Assembly (NCBI GenBank): GCA_963556495.2 | Contig: OY747707.1 | Location: forward strand, 29,985,371-30,049,370 | Source: Valencia hispanica | Lineage: Eukaryota > Chordata > Actinopteri > Cyprinodontiformes > Valenciidae | DNA: 64,000 nt | Direction of reading: 5' to 3' | Part shown: positions 36,801 through 44,949 of the stretch, in pieces | Layout: every line of letters begins with the position of its first letter | Position numbering within the stretch: the first letter of the stretch is position 1 | The notes under the pieces: model-generated | Databases searched by the model: none | What the model was told of the DNA's origin: nothing | The model's input: only the letters and a program-made list of their open reading frames with translations | Translations under genes and position numbers: made by a program

Positions 36801-39766
36801 AAGAAATATGTGCCTGAGGGATTGTAGCGAAGGATCAGGTCATGCTGCTGCACTGTGAGAAATAAGAGTCGAAGCTTTCTTCATGTAAACCAGATGTCTC
36901 TGCTTTCCATCTCAGCTCAGGCTGCAGAGATTCAAAGCGAGTGTGCCAGTAAAAAAAGACACAAAAAAAGAAATGTACAGTGATATTTAACATCATACAG
37001 GAAAACATTCCCTGGTTTACAAACTGTGACAGCATATTCCCCACAATGACATATTTATCATTAGCACAGCATTGCACGTGCAAAATCATATACAAAAGCT
37101 GCAACAGTTGTTTCTGAATACATTTACACCAGATGGAACTGAACGAGCCAAATGAAGTCACTCTTGAAATGGAAGTCTTGCAGCACTGGGGCCGTTACTG
37201 GGTGGAGGTGCAGTAGTTTCATGAGAAAAAGGAAAAAAAATAGAGACCCTGATTTGTTGTTGCAGTGGTCTCTTGGATACTATTGTCCCCTCAGTGAAGA
37301 ACTTGACTATACTTACACCCACAAAAATGTGAATTTGATTACTGACTTGGAGTAAGGTTTTGCATACAAAGGGCTTGTAAGCTGATTATAAGCTGACAGC
37401 ATGGTCATGTGAGTCTCCAGGAAGGACATCAGTCCATCTGTTTTCAATTGGGACTGTAAAAGAAAATGCAGCTACAACATCATTGCAACAAATATTGGTG
37501 ATCAATAATTAATAATATACCTAACAACGTAACCTTTAATCATCTGCAATTAAAAAAAGTAGCATGAACATCCAAACAACAAAAACTTGGCCAAAAGACT
37601 TTCATCATACATATTCCCAAATATCTGCTTTAATTTATTTTTTTCCCCCAGTTTCATTCAGGTTCTGTGAAAAAGAAAAAGTTCTGGCTGGGAAGTTACT
37701 GTTGATAACTCCAGAGGACAGATACTTGGCACTTATTACAAGGCTATTACGGTGTCAGGTCAGTTATATCTTTCCAATATGATAAACAAACAGCGTTGCC
37801 ATAGGGAAAATTGAAGCACAACAGTGCAGACTGCCTCCAATATTTAGTGCTTTGTTTTATTTAGTAATGTGATAGCTTCCAGTACACTTTCTGCAAAGCA
37901 GCTGCTGCACATCGAATTTTGCCTTCCTCCCATTAAGTTCAGAGTCGCTCTGTTTTGTTTGATGTGAAATCTGCAAGTAGTTAATGAGAGAAATCCAGCA
38001 GGGATACGCACAAACTACCAATGTATACACTGCCTTGAATCCCCGTATACCTTCAGCCTGTTTATATTTGGTTACATTATAATCGCAAGCTTCAACAATT
38101 TTATTGAGACTTTATGCAGTTGAACAACACGAATTATTGCAAAATTATGAAGTGAAAAACAAAAACGTGTTTTCAATTTTTAGGATTTATTTTAACCAAT
38201 ACAAAAACTGAGAACTTCCATGTGCATTCGTATTCAGGTCCCTGAGTCAATACCTTATTGAACAACTTTCTTTTTTTTTTTTTGCAAATATAGCTGCAAG
38301 ACTTTTACACACCTATAAATTTAAAATGTTTCAGAATCTACACTGCATAAGTACGATTAGATAGATCGCATCAGTAAACATCAATTTTCAAGTTTTGCAC
38401 ACCTATAAATTTAAAATGTTTCAGAATCTACACTGCATAAGTACGATTAGATAGATCGCATCAGTAAACATCAATTTTCAAGTTTTGCCACATATTCTTA
38501 GATTTAGGTCCGGACTTTAACTGGGGCATTTTAACACATGAATATTATGTTTGATCTAAACCCTTCTGCTGTAGCTCTGGCTTTATATTGTTCTGGAAGT
38601 TGAACTGCCTCCCAGTCTCAAGTTTTTTTGCAGCTTCTACCAGGTCTTCTTCAAGTATAACTGTGTTTGGCTTCCCAATAACTCTGACCTGATTCTCTTC
38701 CCCCACTGAGCTAAAGTACCTCTACAGCATGATGCTGCCACCACCATGCTTCATGTAGAAATAGTGTGTTCAGGGTGTGGTGTGGTTTTAGTTTTCAGCT
38801 AAAGGTAACATTTACTTTTTAGTATACTAAATTTATAACTATAGTTAGATGAGATCCAAAACCAATTGTTTGTCGTGAAACATATACAGTAAAACTTATA
38901 TTAAAATTGTAAGACTGTTTGACGTTTCTTTTGCAAGTTCAAACATCAACACATCTCTTGGCTTTGCACATTCCTTCAGATGATTACTTTTTAAATATAT
39001 CCTTTTGTCAATTTAGTCTTGGTAAATGTGCCACTTTTTATCAAATGCAGCTGATATAATTTAGTATAAATTGGATGAAATTGGACCAGATTCCTCATTG
39101 GTAGTGACGCAACAAGCTGTAAAACATGTGGATCCACACGTAAGCAAACCTGTCCAGTTAGTCAGAGACTTGATGATGTTGCAACAGCAGAAGACTGTGA
39201 CTGATGAGTTTTTGGAGGTTATTCAATGCAAATTGCATCAAGCATTTTTTAAAATACCTAGATAACATAAAGTAAAACACAATGGAGAGAAGTAATGTTA
39301 ATCCTGCTGCATTGTCTTATTTTAAGGAAATACCATCTAATTTTGCAATAAAATAATCTGGGTTCAACAGTAATGTTATCCGTTTGTTAGTTCCTGTGCA
39401 GGCTTCATGTTGCCAATAAAATGGGGACAGATATTTGTTTTTAAAAGTTTGGTCTCTCCAAAGTTTTTACGAAACTGCTGCCTAGCAAATCAGGAAGATT
39501 TTCTGCAAGAATAATAAACGCCCAGATCCACTAATCACTGTCTGTAGCATGATATAACACAACATGTATCAATAATACAGCTGTCTGGCGCTCTAAGCTA
39601 TCAGTTCAAGGACACTGACCTTATACGGAGCCTCTTCATTCTCGGTACCACAATGTCGCATCAAAGTCGAATCCAAACTCCTGGTCTGTCTCAGTTTCTT
39701 CTTGGAAATACTTTTGGGGCTTAGGGAGCATGAGAAAACACTGCTCAACAGTCCTTGTGCGGCCAT
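15329..39766 (-). CDS. arhgap6: arhgap6, Rho GTPase-activating protein 6 (complete, 12 coding exons)
   Basis: Coding exons in transcription order: 39766-39620, 28297-28138, 26724-26653, 24446-24184, 23957-23762, 23681-23626, 23541-23391, 22715-22567, 20639-20460, 19902-19805, 19691-19429, 15879-15329. Every junction has GT/AG ends and a matching phase. The sum is 2286 nt, 761 residues plus stop. The RhoGAP domain covers about residues 255-460, with the arginine finger at R288 (GIFRIGSS), K325 in [15 protein letters not shown]408 in RNLAT and N416 in GPNLL, so it should be catalytically competent. ARHGAP6 stimulates GTP hydrolysis by RhoA and affects actin organisation at the cell cortex (family knowledge). 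The N-terminus ([17 protein letters not shown]) and the C-terminus (ending in LPESLV) match the mammalian protein. The tail from 459 on is serine-rich and probably disordered. The mammalian form, about 974 residues from memory, is longer, mostly in exon 1. Confidence 0.96.
16315..16892 (-). mobile_element. Tc1/mariner-type relic cut by a LINE insertion
   Basis: Begins with the terminal-repeat-like 'aaaagtattcataccccttgaac' and contains 'gaccagcttccctgtccctgctgaaga', the reverse of a Tc1 transposase segment. It stops abruptly where the Rex1-like LINE begins at about 16893. It lies in the last intron of arhgap6, in the same orientation as the gene. Confidence 0.6.
16893..19121 (+). mobile_element. 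Rex1-like LINE in the last arhgap6 intron, antisense to the gene
   Basis: A 5'-truncated non-LTR retrotransposon on the plus strand. The coding part (16903-18912) is followed by a short 3' UTR, AATAAA at 19091-19096 and a terminal TGATTC short-repeat tail ending at about 19121. The RT motifs [18 protein letters not shown] and FADDTTVIG and the C-terminal [11 protein letters not shown] fit the Rex1/Babar group as I know it. The clade assignment was not tested by alignment. Confidence 0.75.
16903..18912 (+). pseudogene. Rex1-like reverse transcriptase, two frameshifts
   Basis: The ORF starts in one frame ([18 protein letters not shown]), shifts somewhere in 17.28-17.47 kb, with the C-run near 17385 the likeliest place, and continues in the next frame through [44 protein letters not shown] and [10 protein letters not shown]. 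At about 18555 one T is missing in 'cagtttacact' and the frame returns to the first, giving [16 protein letters not shown] and [15 protein letters not shown] up to the stop near 18912. Without the two indels it would be about 670 codons. The endonuclease is missing. Confidence 0.8.
19429..19691 (-). CDS. arhgap6: arhgap6 coding exon 11
   Basis: Encodes residues 492-578. The motif [20 protein letters not shown] is near-identical to mammals; the rest is serine-rich and divergent. Acceptor TTTGCAG, donor AAAG|GTGAAC in phase 1. Confidence 0.92.
19805..19902 (-). CDS. arhgap6: arhgap6 coding exon 10
   Basis: A 98-bp exon encoding [19 protein letters not shown] and [10 protein letters not shown], residues 459-490, matching the mammalian region immediately after the GAP domain. 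Acceptor TACCCAG, donor CTC|GTGAGT in phase 2. Confidence 0.93.
20460..20639 (-). CDS. arhgap6: arhgap6 coding exon 9 (end of the RhoGAP domain)
   Basis: Encodes residues 399-458: [20 protein letters not shown] (N408, N416), then [19 protein letters not shown]. Acceptor GTTTAG, donor ATG|GTAAGT, both phase 0. Confidence 0.95.
22567..22715 (-). CDS. arhgap6: arhgap6 coding exon 8
   Basis: Encodes residues 350-398: [40 protein letters not shown] and EGRK. The correct frame differs from the longest open frame through this exon. Acceptor TTTCTGCAG, donor AAG|GTAAAA in phase 0. Confidence 0.92.
23391..23541 (-). CDS. arhgap6: arhgap6 coding exon 7
   Basis: Encodes residues 299-348: [17 protein letters not shown] followed by [19 protein letters not shown], with the conserved K325/R329 helix of RhoGAP domains. 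Donor ATGC|GTGAGG in phase 1. It is separated from exon 6 by only 84 bp. Confidence 0.95.
23626..23681 (-). CDS. arhgap6: arhgap6 coding exon 6 (arginine finger)
   Basis: A 56-bp exon encoding [18 protein letters not shown], residues 281-298. R288 is the arginine finger expected to reach into the Rho active site. Acceptor GTTCAG, donor CAG|GTAACC in phase 0. Confidence 0.95.
23762..23957 (-). CDS. arhgap6: arhgap6 coding exon 5 (start of the RhoGAP domain)
   Basis: Encodes residues 215-279: [18 protein letters not shown], then [18 protein letters not shown] and CCQHLEKN, the first helices of the GAP domain. Acceptor TGACAG, donor ATG|GTAAAA in phase 1. Confidence 0.95.
24184..24446 (-). CDS. 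arhgap6: arhgap6 coding exon 4
   Basis: Encodes residues 128-214, with [15 protein letters not shown] and the serine-rich [17 protein letters not shown] segment, both recognisable from mammalian ARHGAP6. Acceptor CACACAG, donor AGG|GTTAGT in phase 0. Confidence 0.92.
24535..25990 (-). mobile_element. Tc1/mariner-type relic in arhgap6 intron 3
   Basis: The plus strand shows the reverse-strand signature 'ggcatgatgatgctgccaccgccatatttca', and 'cttgggataacattttagaa' and 'aacttctccacagctt' in the helix-turn-helix part. It ends with 'aaattcaagggttatgaat', the terminal-repeat type of this family. All frames are broken. Confidence 0.6.
26653..26724 (-). CDS. arhgap6: arhgap6 coding exon 3
   Basis: A 72-bp exon for residues 104-126 with the basic run [21 protein letters not shown], highly conserved and probably a nuclear/phospholipid-type basic patch (inference). 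Acceptor TTTATAG, donor AAAG|GTAATG. Confidence 0.9.
28138..28297 (-). CDS. arhgap6: arhgap6 coding exon 2
   Basis: Encodes residues 50-102 plus one base. It starts at [10 protein letters not shown] after a TTCTCAG acceptor and contains [18 protein letters not shown], strongly like the mammalian core. The donor T|GTACTT is weak but is the only one that keeps the phase into exon 3. It makes a tyrosine codon at the junction. Confidence 0.9.
28440..29030 (-). mobile_element. Tc1/mariner-type relic in arhgap6 intron 1
   Basis: Contains 'taataactggtagtgctatccttgttgcaacac', 'gatcttaactaaggcaaatgaaacctgac' and 'ggtcccaggccacccctgccccatgtttt', which follow the reverse strand of the Tc1-type element at 42135-43615. 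No open frame remains. Confidence 0.55.
30130..30600 (-). mobile_element. Tc1/mariner-type relic of a different family, arhgap6 intron 1
   Basis: Segments such as 'ccgacaccagcagatagcatgg' and 'ctgtggaagctttat' match the reverse strand of another fish Tc1 family, with 'acaagtgaaactcaaatac' close to an end. Both ends and all frames are degraded. Confidence 0.5.
32591..33580 (+). mobile_element. Tc1/mariner-type relic with both ends, arhgap6 intron 1
   Basis: Starts TACAGTGCTTTG and ends AAGGCACTGTA, an inverted pair flanked by TA as expected for this superfamily. The interior keeps 'gtgaaacataggagtgaaaacatcatgctgtgg' from the transposase but no open frame. Length is about 990 bp, so internal sequence has been lost. 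Confidence 0.65.
33968..34000 (-). CDS. arhgap6: Candidate alternative first coding exon of arhgap6
   Basis: On the minus strand ATGATG at 34000 opens 11 codons ([11 protein letters not shown]) to a very good donor, CTT|GTGAGTAA, in phase 0. That is the same phase as exon 1, so it could join exon 2 (GDITWN). The sequence upstream (34000-34400) is richer in CpG than its surroundings and carries a CTCF-like site, as an alternative promoter might. No conservation or transcript evidence is available here, and a chance donor is possible. Confidence 0.3.
34000..34410 (-). promoter_or_regulatory. CpG-enriched stretch in arhgap6 intron 1, possible internal promoter
   Basis: Against a CpG-poor background this stretch has clustered CpGs (for example around 34140-34220 and 34350-34400), a CTCF-like site at 34133-34147, and a CCAAT word near 34387. 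It lies directly upstream of the candidate alternative first exon. Promoter function is inferred. Confidence 0.35.
34133..34147 (+). promoter_or_regulatory. Consensus CTCF-binding site
   Basis: The plus strand reads CCACCAGGGGGCGCT, which fits the vertebrate CTCF core (CCASYAGRKGGCGC) at every position. Occupancy depends on context and cannot be judged here. Confidence 0.6.
34880..35135. mobile_element. Fragmentary Tc1-type terminal region
   Basis: The stretch holds 'tttatttatttcagttgttcaac' and 'gatgattatggcttacatcttatgaaaaccc' and ends 'gagtttcacctgtacag', as in terminal regions of a fish Tc1 family. The middle, including the transposase, is missing. Confidence 0.45.
38025..38810 (-). mobile_element. 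Tc1/mariner-type relic with an internal 90-bp tandem duplication
   Basis: Starts near 'cactgccttgaatccccgtata' and contains the reverse transposase segment 'cagcatgatgctgccaccaccatgcttcatgta' at about 38727-38760. The interior carries two perfect 90-bp copies (38308-38487). No frame is open. Confidence 0.55.
38308..38487. repeat. Perfect tandem duplication, 2 x 90 bp
   Basis: Positions 38308-38397 and 38398-38487 are identical, base for base. The surrounding repeat is old and eroded, so perfect identity means the duplication is recent, or is an assembly artefact. Confidence 0.95.
39620..39766 (-). CDS. arhgap6: arhgap6 coding exon 1
   Basis: Encodes residues 1-49, starting [14 protein letters not shown] and containing the basic [11 protein letters not shown] segment shared with mammalian ARHGAP6. 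The donor is AAG|GTCAGT in phase 0. Reading past the donor reaches a TAG after eight codons, so this exon cannot be extended to the long proline/serine-rich first exon of mammals. The sequence just upstream is CpG-rich. Confidence 0.9.
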
Positions 39767-39769
39767 ATC

Positions 39770-39935
39770 TTACTCAGCCTTTCACGTAACATTGAATAGA
39801 GATCCACAACCTCATAATCCGAACGCCAGAGATTAACTGTTTCCCGAACGCGTTCAGCGCTCGCCGCGTCTCCGCCAGTTTTATGAAATACGCGCCCGTA
39901 TTCTCAGATCACCTCTTCCGCCTCCCAGCGCTGTG
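39770..39935 (-). promoter_or_regulatory. arhgap6: CpG-rich arhgap6 promoter / 5' UTR
   Basis: Directly upstream of the arhgap6 ATG (39766) more than a dozen CpGs fall within about 110 bp (39820-39930), in a window otherwise nearly free of them. This is the normal signature of a vertebrate housekeeping or developmental promoter and supports the choice of exon 1. A TATA-like 'CATAAAA' on the minus strand near 39880 is weak. Confidence 0.6.
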
Positions 39936-40400
39936 ACTCAGTGCTTCCTGCTTCCAACATCTCAATGATGCTTCTAAGAAGTATGTTAATTTCACCACAA
40001 CAGCATGACACACAATACTCCACTGGATTAGAGGCATGGCTTTGTTTATATTGGCTCTGTGTGACTCAGCCAAACCTGAATTAATCCCGCGGCATAAAAT
40101 AAAAAAAATGTAACTAATACAGTGGTGTGAACAGATTCTGCTGTTCAAACCTGATTTAGGCCACGGAGTTTCTAAAACATGTAGACTCTAAATATTTCTA
40201 GGCCTTTCAAAATTCATTTATTTATTTGCCTTTCAGAATTTCAGTGTTTATTGTTTTTTTGACATACAAATATTGTGTACCCAACAAGTCTCGCTTGTAA
40301 AGCTCTTAAATAATACATAGCCAAATCTGTGATGTGATGACAATCAGTCAGTGCTCTAAAAAACACTTGTTCCTCTTCTTTTTTGCATTTTTTAGATGAT

Positions 40401-40422
40401 TATATATATATACATATATATA
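40401..40422. repeat. TA-rich microsatellite at the left end of the Tc1 element
   Basis: A short alternating TA run directly abuts the left terminal repeat that starts at 40423. Tc1/mariner elements insert at TA, so a TA microsatellite is a natural target. Confidence 0.8.
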
Positions 40423-42065
40423 CAGTGCTCAGCATAAATGAGTACACCCAACTACATTTGTCAGAAAACCTTTAGTTTCCTTTCAGAATCAACATTTTCT
40501 ATGAGATACTATACTACAAAATACTCCCACAAATGTGGGCCATTGAATGCAAACAACATTTGTTAATTTGCACACACAAAAAAAGTGATTTTCCTAACAA
40601 ATTTCATTCAAGCCCATGTTGCAAAAATGAGTACACCCCAATTATAGTCTTAGGAGAAAAGCCACACTTAAGACTACACAATTCTAATTAACAGGCATTC
40701 AACCACAGGTGAGTCTAATGATTCAGAGGTGTCCACCAGACAGGGGACTATAAAAGGGCATTACTTAACAAAGAAAAGCCCTTCCCATTTCATGCTGTCA
40801 GCAATGGCTCCCCATGGAAGAGAAATGTCACAAAATCTGAAAAAGGAAATAATTTCTTTACACAAAAAAGTGAGGGCTACAAGAAGATCAGCAAAGCTTT
40901 ACATATCAGTCAAAATACTGTAGCAAAAGTGATCCAAAAAGTTAAGAAAGATGGAAGTGCAACCATCTTACAGAGACGTCCAGGCCGTCCACGGAAGTTA
41001 ACATCTCGACAGGAGCGTCTTCTGATGAGAAGGGTTGAAGGAAATCGCCATGCAAGTTCACTGCAGTTAGCTAAAGCAGTAGAAAGCCAAACTGGAGTGA
41101 CTGTTTCCCGTGACACCATACGGCGCACACTGCAGAGGAATGGCATGCATGGGTATCTTCCACGAAGGAAGCCTCTCCTAAAGCCTATGCACAAAAAAGC
41201 ACGCCTAGAATTTGCTAGGGCCCATGCTAAAAAAGATGAAGACTACTGGGACTCTATACTCTGGAGGGATGGGACAAAGATCTCTGTTTTTGGAACTAAT
41301 GGTTTAAAAACTGTATGGCGTCGTAAAGGTGAGGATTTCAAAGAAAAATCCATGGTGCCTACAGTGAAACATGGTGGTGGCAGTGTCCTTATGTGGGGCT
41401 GCATGAGTGCTGGTGGTGTTGGGGAGCTGCAATTCATTGATGGTATCATGAACTCAACAATGTACTGCTCTATACTGAAGGAGAAGATGCTGCCATCACT
41501 CCGTGCACTTGGTCGTCGTGCACTTTTCCAACACGACAATGATCCAAAACACACATCTAAAGCTACTGTTGCATTTCTGAAGAAGAACAGGGTGAAGGTG
41601 ATTGAATGGCCAAGTATGTCTCCTGATCTGAACCTGATCTGAACCCAATCAAACAGCTGTAGGGAATTCTAAAGAGACAAGTTGAGAATCAGTCTCCATC
41701 CGGCATCCAGGCTCTAAAAGAGGTTATTCTTGAAGAATGGAAAAAGATAGATGTTGCAATATGTCGCCAACTTATTCATTCCATGCCTAGAAGACTTGGT
41801 GTTGTCCTTAAAAATCCCGGTGCTCATACAAAATACTAGATTTAGTAGTTTTTTTTTCGGGGTGTATTCATTTTTGCTTCAACCAATTTGCGTAAAACTG
41901 AATATTTTGTGATCTAAATTAGATTATTAACCTTAACTTCATGTTATGGAGTTAAATAAGTGTTCAATAAAACTCAGCCTTGTGAAAAGTTTGGAAATTG
42001 TTCTTTTGTTCATTGAGCTACTGATTGAATTCGTACTTTCTAAAGGGGGTGTACTCATTTATGCT
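40423..42065 (+). mobile_element. Tc1-like DNA transposon, relatively young
   Basis: The left terminal repeat starts at 40423 with CAGTGCTCAGCATAAATGAG. The right one near 42044-42065 is its inverse (GGGTGTACTCATTTATGCT) but the outermost eight bases are missing and run into a TA/TG microsatellite. The transposase gene inside is largely open, so this is the youngest DNA transposon in the window. Confidence 0.88.
40804..41839 (+). pseudogene. Tc1 transposase, four lesions
   Basis: Starts at ATG 40804 (MAPHGREMSQNLKKEI). A frame break near 40863-40871 moves to the frame that gives EGYKKISKALHISQ (helix-turn-helix) and then 41 kb sequence with GRPRKL, the first catalytic Asp (WRDGTK, 41268-41270) and the second (QHDNDPKH, about 41535). 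An 11-bp tandem duplication (41623-41633 / 41634-41644) shifts the frame at SPDLN. In the original frame the third catalytic Glu is changed to Lys (AAA, 41651-41653) and the next Trp to a stop (TAG, 41660-41662). The C-terminus then reads on to TAG at 41837-41839. Family length is about 340 residues, and this copy cannot make active enzyme. Confidence 0.85.
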
Positions 42066-42078
42066 ATATATATATATA

Positions 42079-42112
<34 letters not shown>
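42064..42112. repeat. TA/TG dinucleotide microsatellite
   Basis: Alternating TA with a TGTGTG interruption follows the truncated right end of the Tc1 element and may have replaced its last bases through slippage (inference). Confidence 0.85.
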
Positions 42113-42113
<1 letters not shown>

Positions 42114-42134
42114 TAGCATCAAAGATAAGTTGAA

Positions 42135-43615
42135 TGAAACAAAAACACATTTTCCATATCACGTTATCATTTATTAAGTGACAAAGGCTATCCAAGCCAA
42201 TCTGGGCTTATCTGAAAACTAATTGTCTAAAGTCTAATTAATTCTAAAGAATTATAGTTAACTTAATTAATAGTAACTAACCACAATTGTTGAACAGCTG
42301 AGTTTAATTGTATTGCCCACCCCAGTCGTAATTACTGCCTGACATGCAGATTCGAGAAATCACTTAAAGGTCTAGTCCACTGAGAAATTGTGTAATACTT
42401 GTTTTTTAAATACCATCGACTCACAAGGCATTTTTTCATATAGAGACCACAACAAATTCATTGAAAAAATGTGAATGAGTCCTGGAACCTGCTTGATAAC
42501 ATGAAGTAGGGTAAGAGATCTAAAAAAAAAGAAAAAAAAAGAATCATGCCTCCATCTAAACAAATCCAACAACAGACGAGAAACAGTCATTGACATTAGT
42601 CTTTGAATGGTTACAAAGCCATTTGTAAGATTTTGGGACTTCAGTAACCACAGTGAGATAGATTGGAGAAACCATGAAGCGATGGTGAATGTTCACAAGA
42701 GTGACTGACTTACCAAAACTACTTCAGGAGTTCATCAGCGACTCATCCAGAAGGTCACAAAAGAATTCAGAACAACATTATATGCGCTAGGCCTCACTTG
42801 ACTCAGTTAAGGTCAGAGTTCATGTTTCAACAATAAGAAATAGACTAAGAGAGTAATTCAAAGGCATATCTCATATTTATCCTTAAATATTTAGATAATT
42901 CCCAAAACATTTGGGAAAAGATGCTGTGAACTGGAAATTAGATTAGACATCTTCCTTAAAACTCATACAGCATTTGGGAAATTCAACATAAAAATTCAAC
43001 TGACTGTTAAGCATGTTTGTGTTAATGTGATGGTCTGGAGCTGCGTTGTTTCTGCACTACCTGGATGACTTGGGGTAATAGGTGGAGCATTGAATCCTGC
43101 TCTGTATTCAAAACTTGAAGAACAACATTCAGACAACAGTTTCTGTCCCTAAACTAGACTGCATTTGGGTGACGCAGCAGAAAAAACAATCTGATACACA
43201 CAAAGTTTTGGAGTGTCCTAGTCAAAACCTGGACCTAATTCCAACTCACATGCTGTCACATTACCTTAAACAAACAGTTCATGCGTGAATACTTTCCAGT
43301 GTGGTTGAATCAGAACAATTCTGCAAAGAAGAGGGGGACAAAATTCCTCCACAATGATAGAAAGGAACCTCTGCCAGTTATTGCAAGTGCTTGGGAGTTG
43401 TTGCTGCTAAGGGTGGCACAGCTAGTCATGAGGTTTAAGGCGCAATTGCCTTTTCACATCAGGCAAGGTTGCTTCAGATAGCTTCTTTTTTTAAAACCTT
43501 AATTAATAAAATCAATTACAAACTGCAGTCTGTTTTTTTCTCAGGTTATCTTTGACAAAATGAATAAGAAATTTAAAGCGGGGGAAATTGCTTTTCATCA
43601 GATTGTACACATTTA
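42135..43615 (+). mobile_element. Older Tc1/mariner-type transposon next to the younger one
   Basis: The plus strand keeps the order of a common fish Tc1-type element: 'aggctatccaagccaatctgggc' at the 5' end, 'tcatcagcgactcatccagaaggtcacaaaag', 'gtgatggtctggagctgcgtt', 'gagtgtcctagtcaaaacctggacctaatt' (degraded SPDLNPIE), 'ttctgcaaagaagagggggac' and 'gctgctaagggtggcaca'. All frames are broken by stops and deletions. Confidence 0.75.
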
Positions 43616-43619
43616 AGAT

Positions 43620-44940
43620 TTTTCTTAGAGATGATCAAACTGCAAAAACTGGATACATCCACTTCATGGATTCATATATATCCTATTAAGCATAACCTCT
43701 AGTTTAATTCTTACTCATAGCGTCACACCACAAGAAATGTTGCAGACACCTCAGCTGCGTTCACTCTCTCACACAGTTATATTTCTTCACTCTAAGGCAG
43801 CTGAGATACATGGCATGCCATGCCCTCTGAACGGACCCTTCCTGTGGGAGCCCTGGGGAAGAAACCAGTGTGATAACGCGACATGTGAACCAGCACTGTA
43901 TGGCCTCGATAAGGATTTATCAGATACAGAGAGTCCACTAAACAGACAGGGGAAGTGGTGATAAGTGGGCGGCTTTACGTTTGATCTGCTTATTTGGTGC
44001 TGATGGAGTTTGGGTAAAGACTCCCGGAAGATTCTCATCAGACATCCCATTATATAATTTCTCAAAGGGATAGGTGCAACAAGACAAATGTTAGCTTAAG
44101 TAGAAAACATGGGGCATGTGAACTTGTAGAATACCTTGCGATGTACTCTTTGGTTTGCTTCAACTATATCGTCACATGCTTAAAACAGAACGTTTCTGTG
44201 GTAAAATGTTAATACATTTAAACAGAAATGACAACCACGTTGGGGAGTGAACTGAGAGGTAAACCTAGAATGTGTAGAGCATTAAAATCAAAACACAAAA
44301 ACCCACCATTCACTCCTCTGTCTTGGTCAAATATGATTCTGAGGAAGTACGGTGCTTTACAGCTTCTTAACTGGATCATAGTTGGGATTTTTACTTGGTT
44401 ATTCTAAAACATGAAAGTCAGAGTATTTAGCAACATCCAGTTTCCATTTGTACCATTAAGATTTCTCTTTGATAAGTAATTTCCCCAAGGGGCTCATTGT
44501 ATTTAGCAAACATGTGAGGTCCAGCATTTATTACGTAATTCAGAAAGATAAAAGGGAAATATTTTGTCTTAGAGTTGTATTACTCATCATCGCAGGAGAC
44601 AAGAAACATAGCTCTGGCTGTGAACGGACAAAAAAGACCACTAGATGGCAGTAGAGCAAACGCTAAGAATTGTCACTGCTTAACTGAACATGTGTGGCTG
44701 TTTATTTATTAAGGGAGGGTTTTCTGCTGCCTCTTTCCAGCGGCCATCTATCACTGGGTGAGGGGTGGGGAGCAGGCACTGGACAAGTTGCAGGTCCATC
44801 CCAGGCAAATGAATCCATCAACTTCAAAATTCCTTTTCTGCAGGGCATGTGTTCACTTGTCTTCATTGCTCTTGCTTTACAGAATTAGCACCATGTGTAT
44901 GCTGAACTGCATTTGCCCTAAAAAAAAAAACAGCCTATCA
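43620..44940. other. Intergenic sequence, nothing recognised
   Basis: No exon or named repeat. Overlapping opposite-strand frames at 43737-43961 and 43787-44065, and two plus-strand frames at 44694-44967, show no family motif. Confidence 0.5.
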
Positions 44941-44949
44941 TGGAGAATC

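Noticed and set aside
39071..39265. 64-codon plus-strand ORF in arhgap6 intron 1
   Set aside because: The translation looks reasonable but has no recognised motif, lies antisense in the intron and has no splice or start support.
28298..39619. A nested amelogenin gene in arhgap6 intron 1, as in mammals
   Set aside because: No amelogenin-like exon is visible; the intron holds only transposon relics and unique non-coding sequence.
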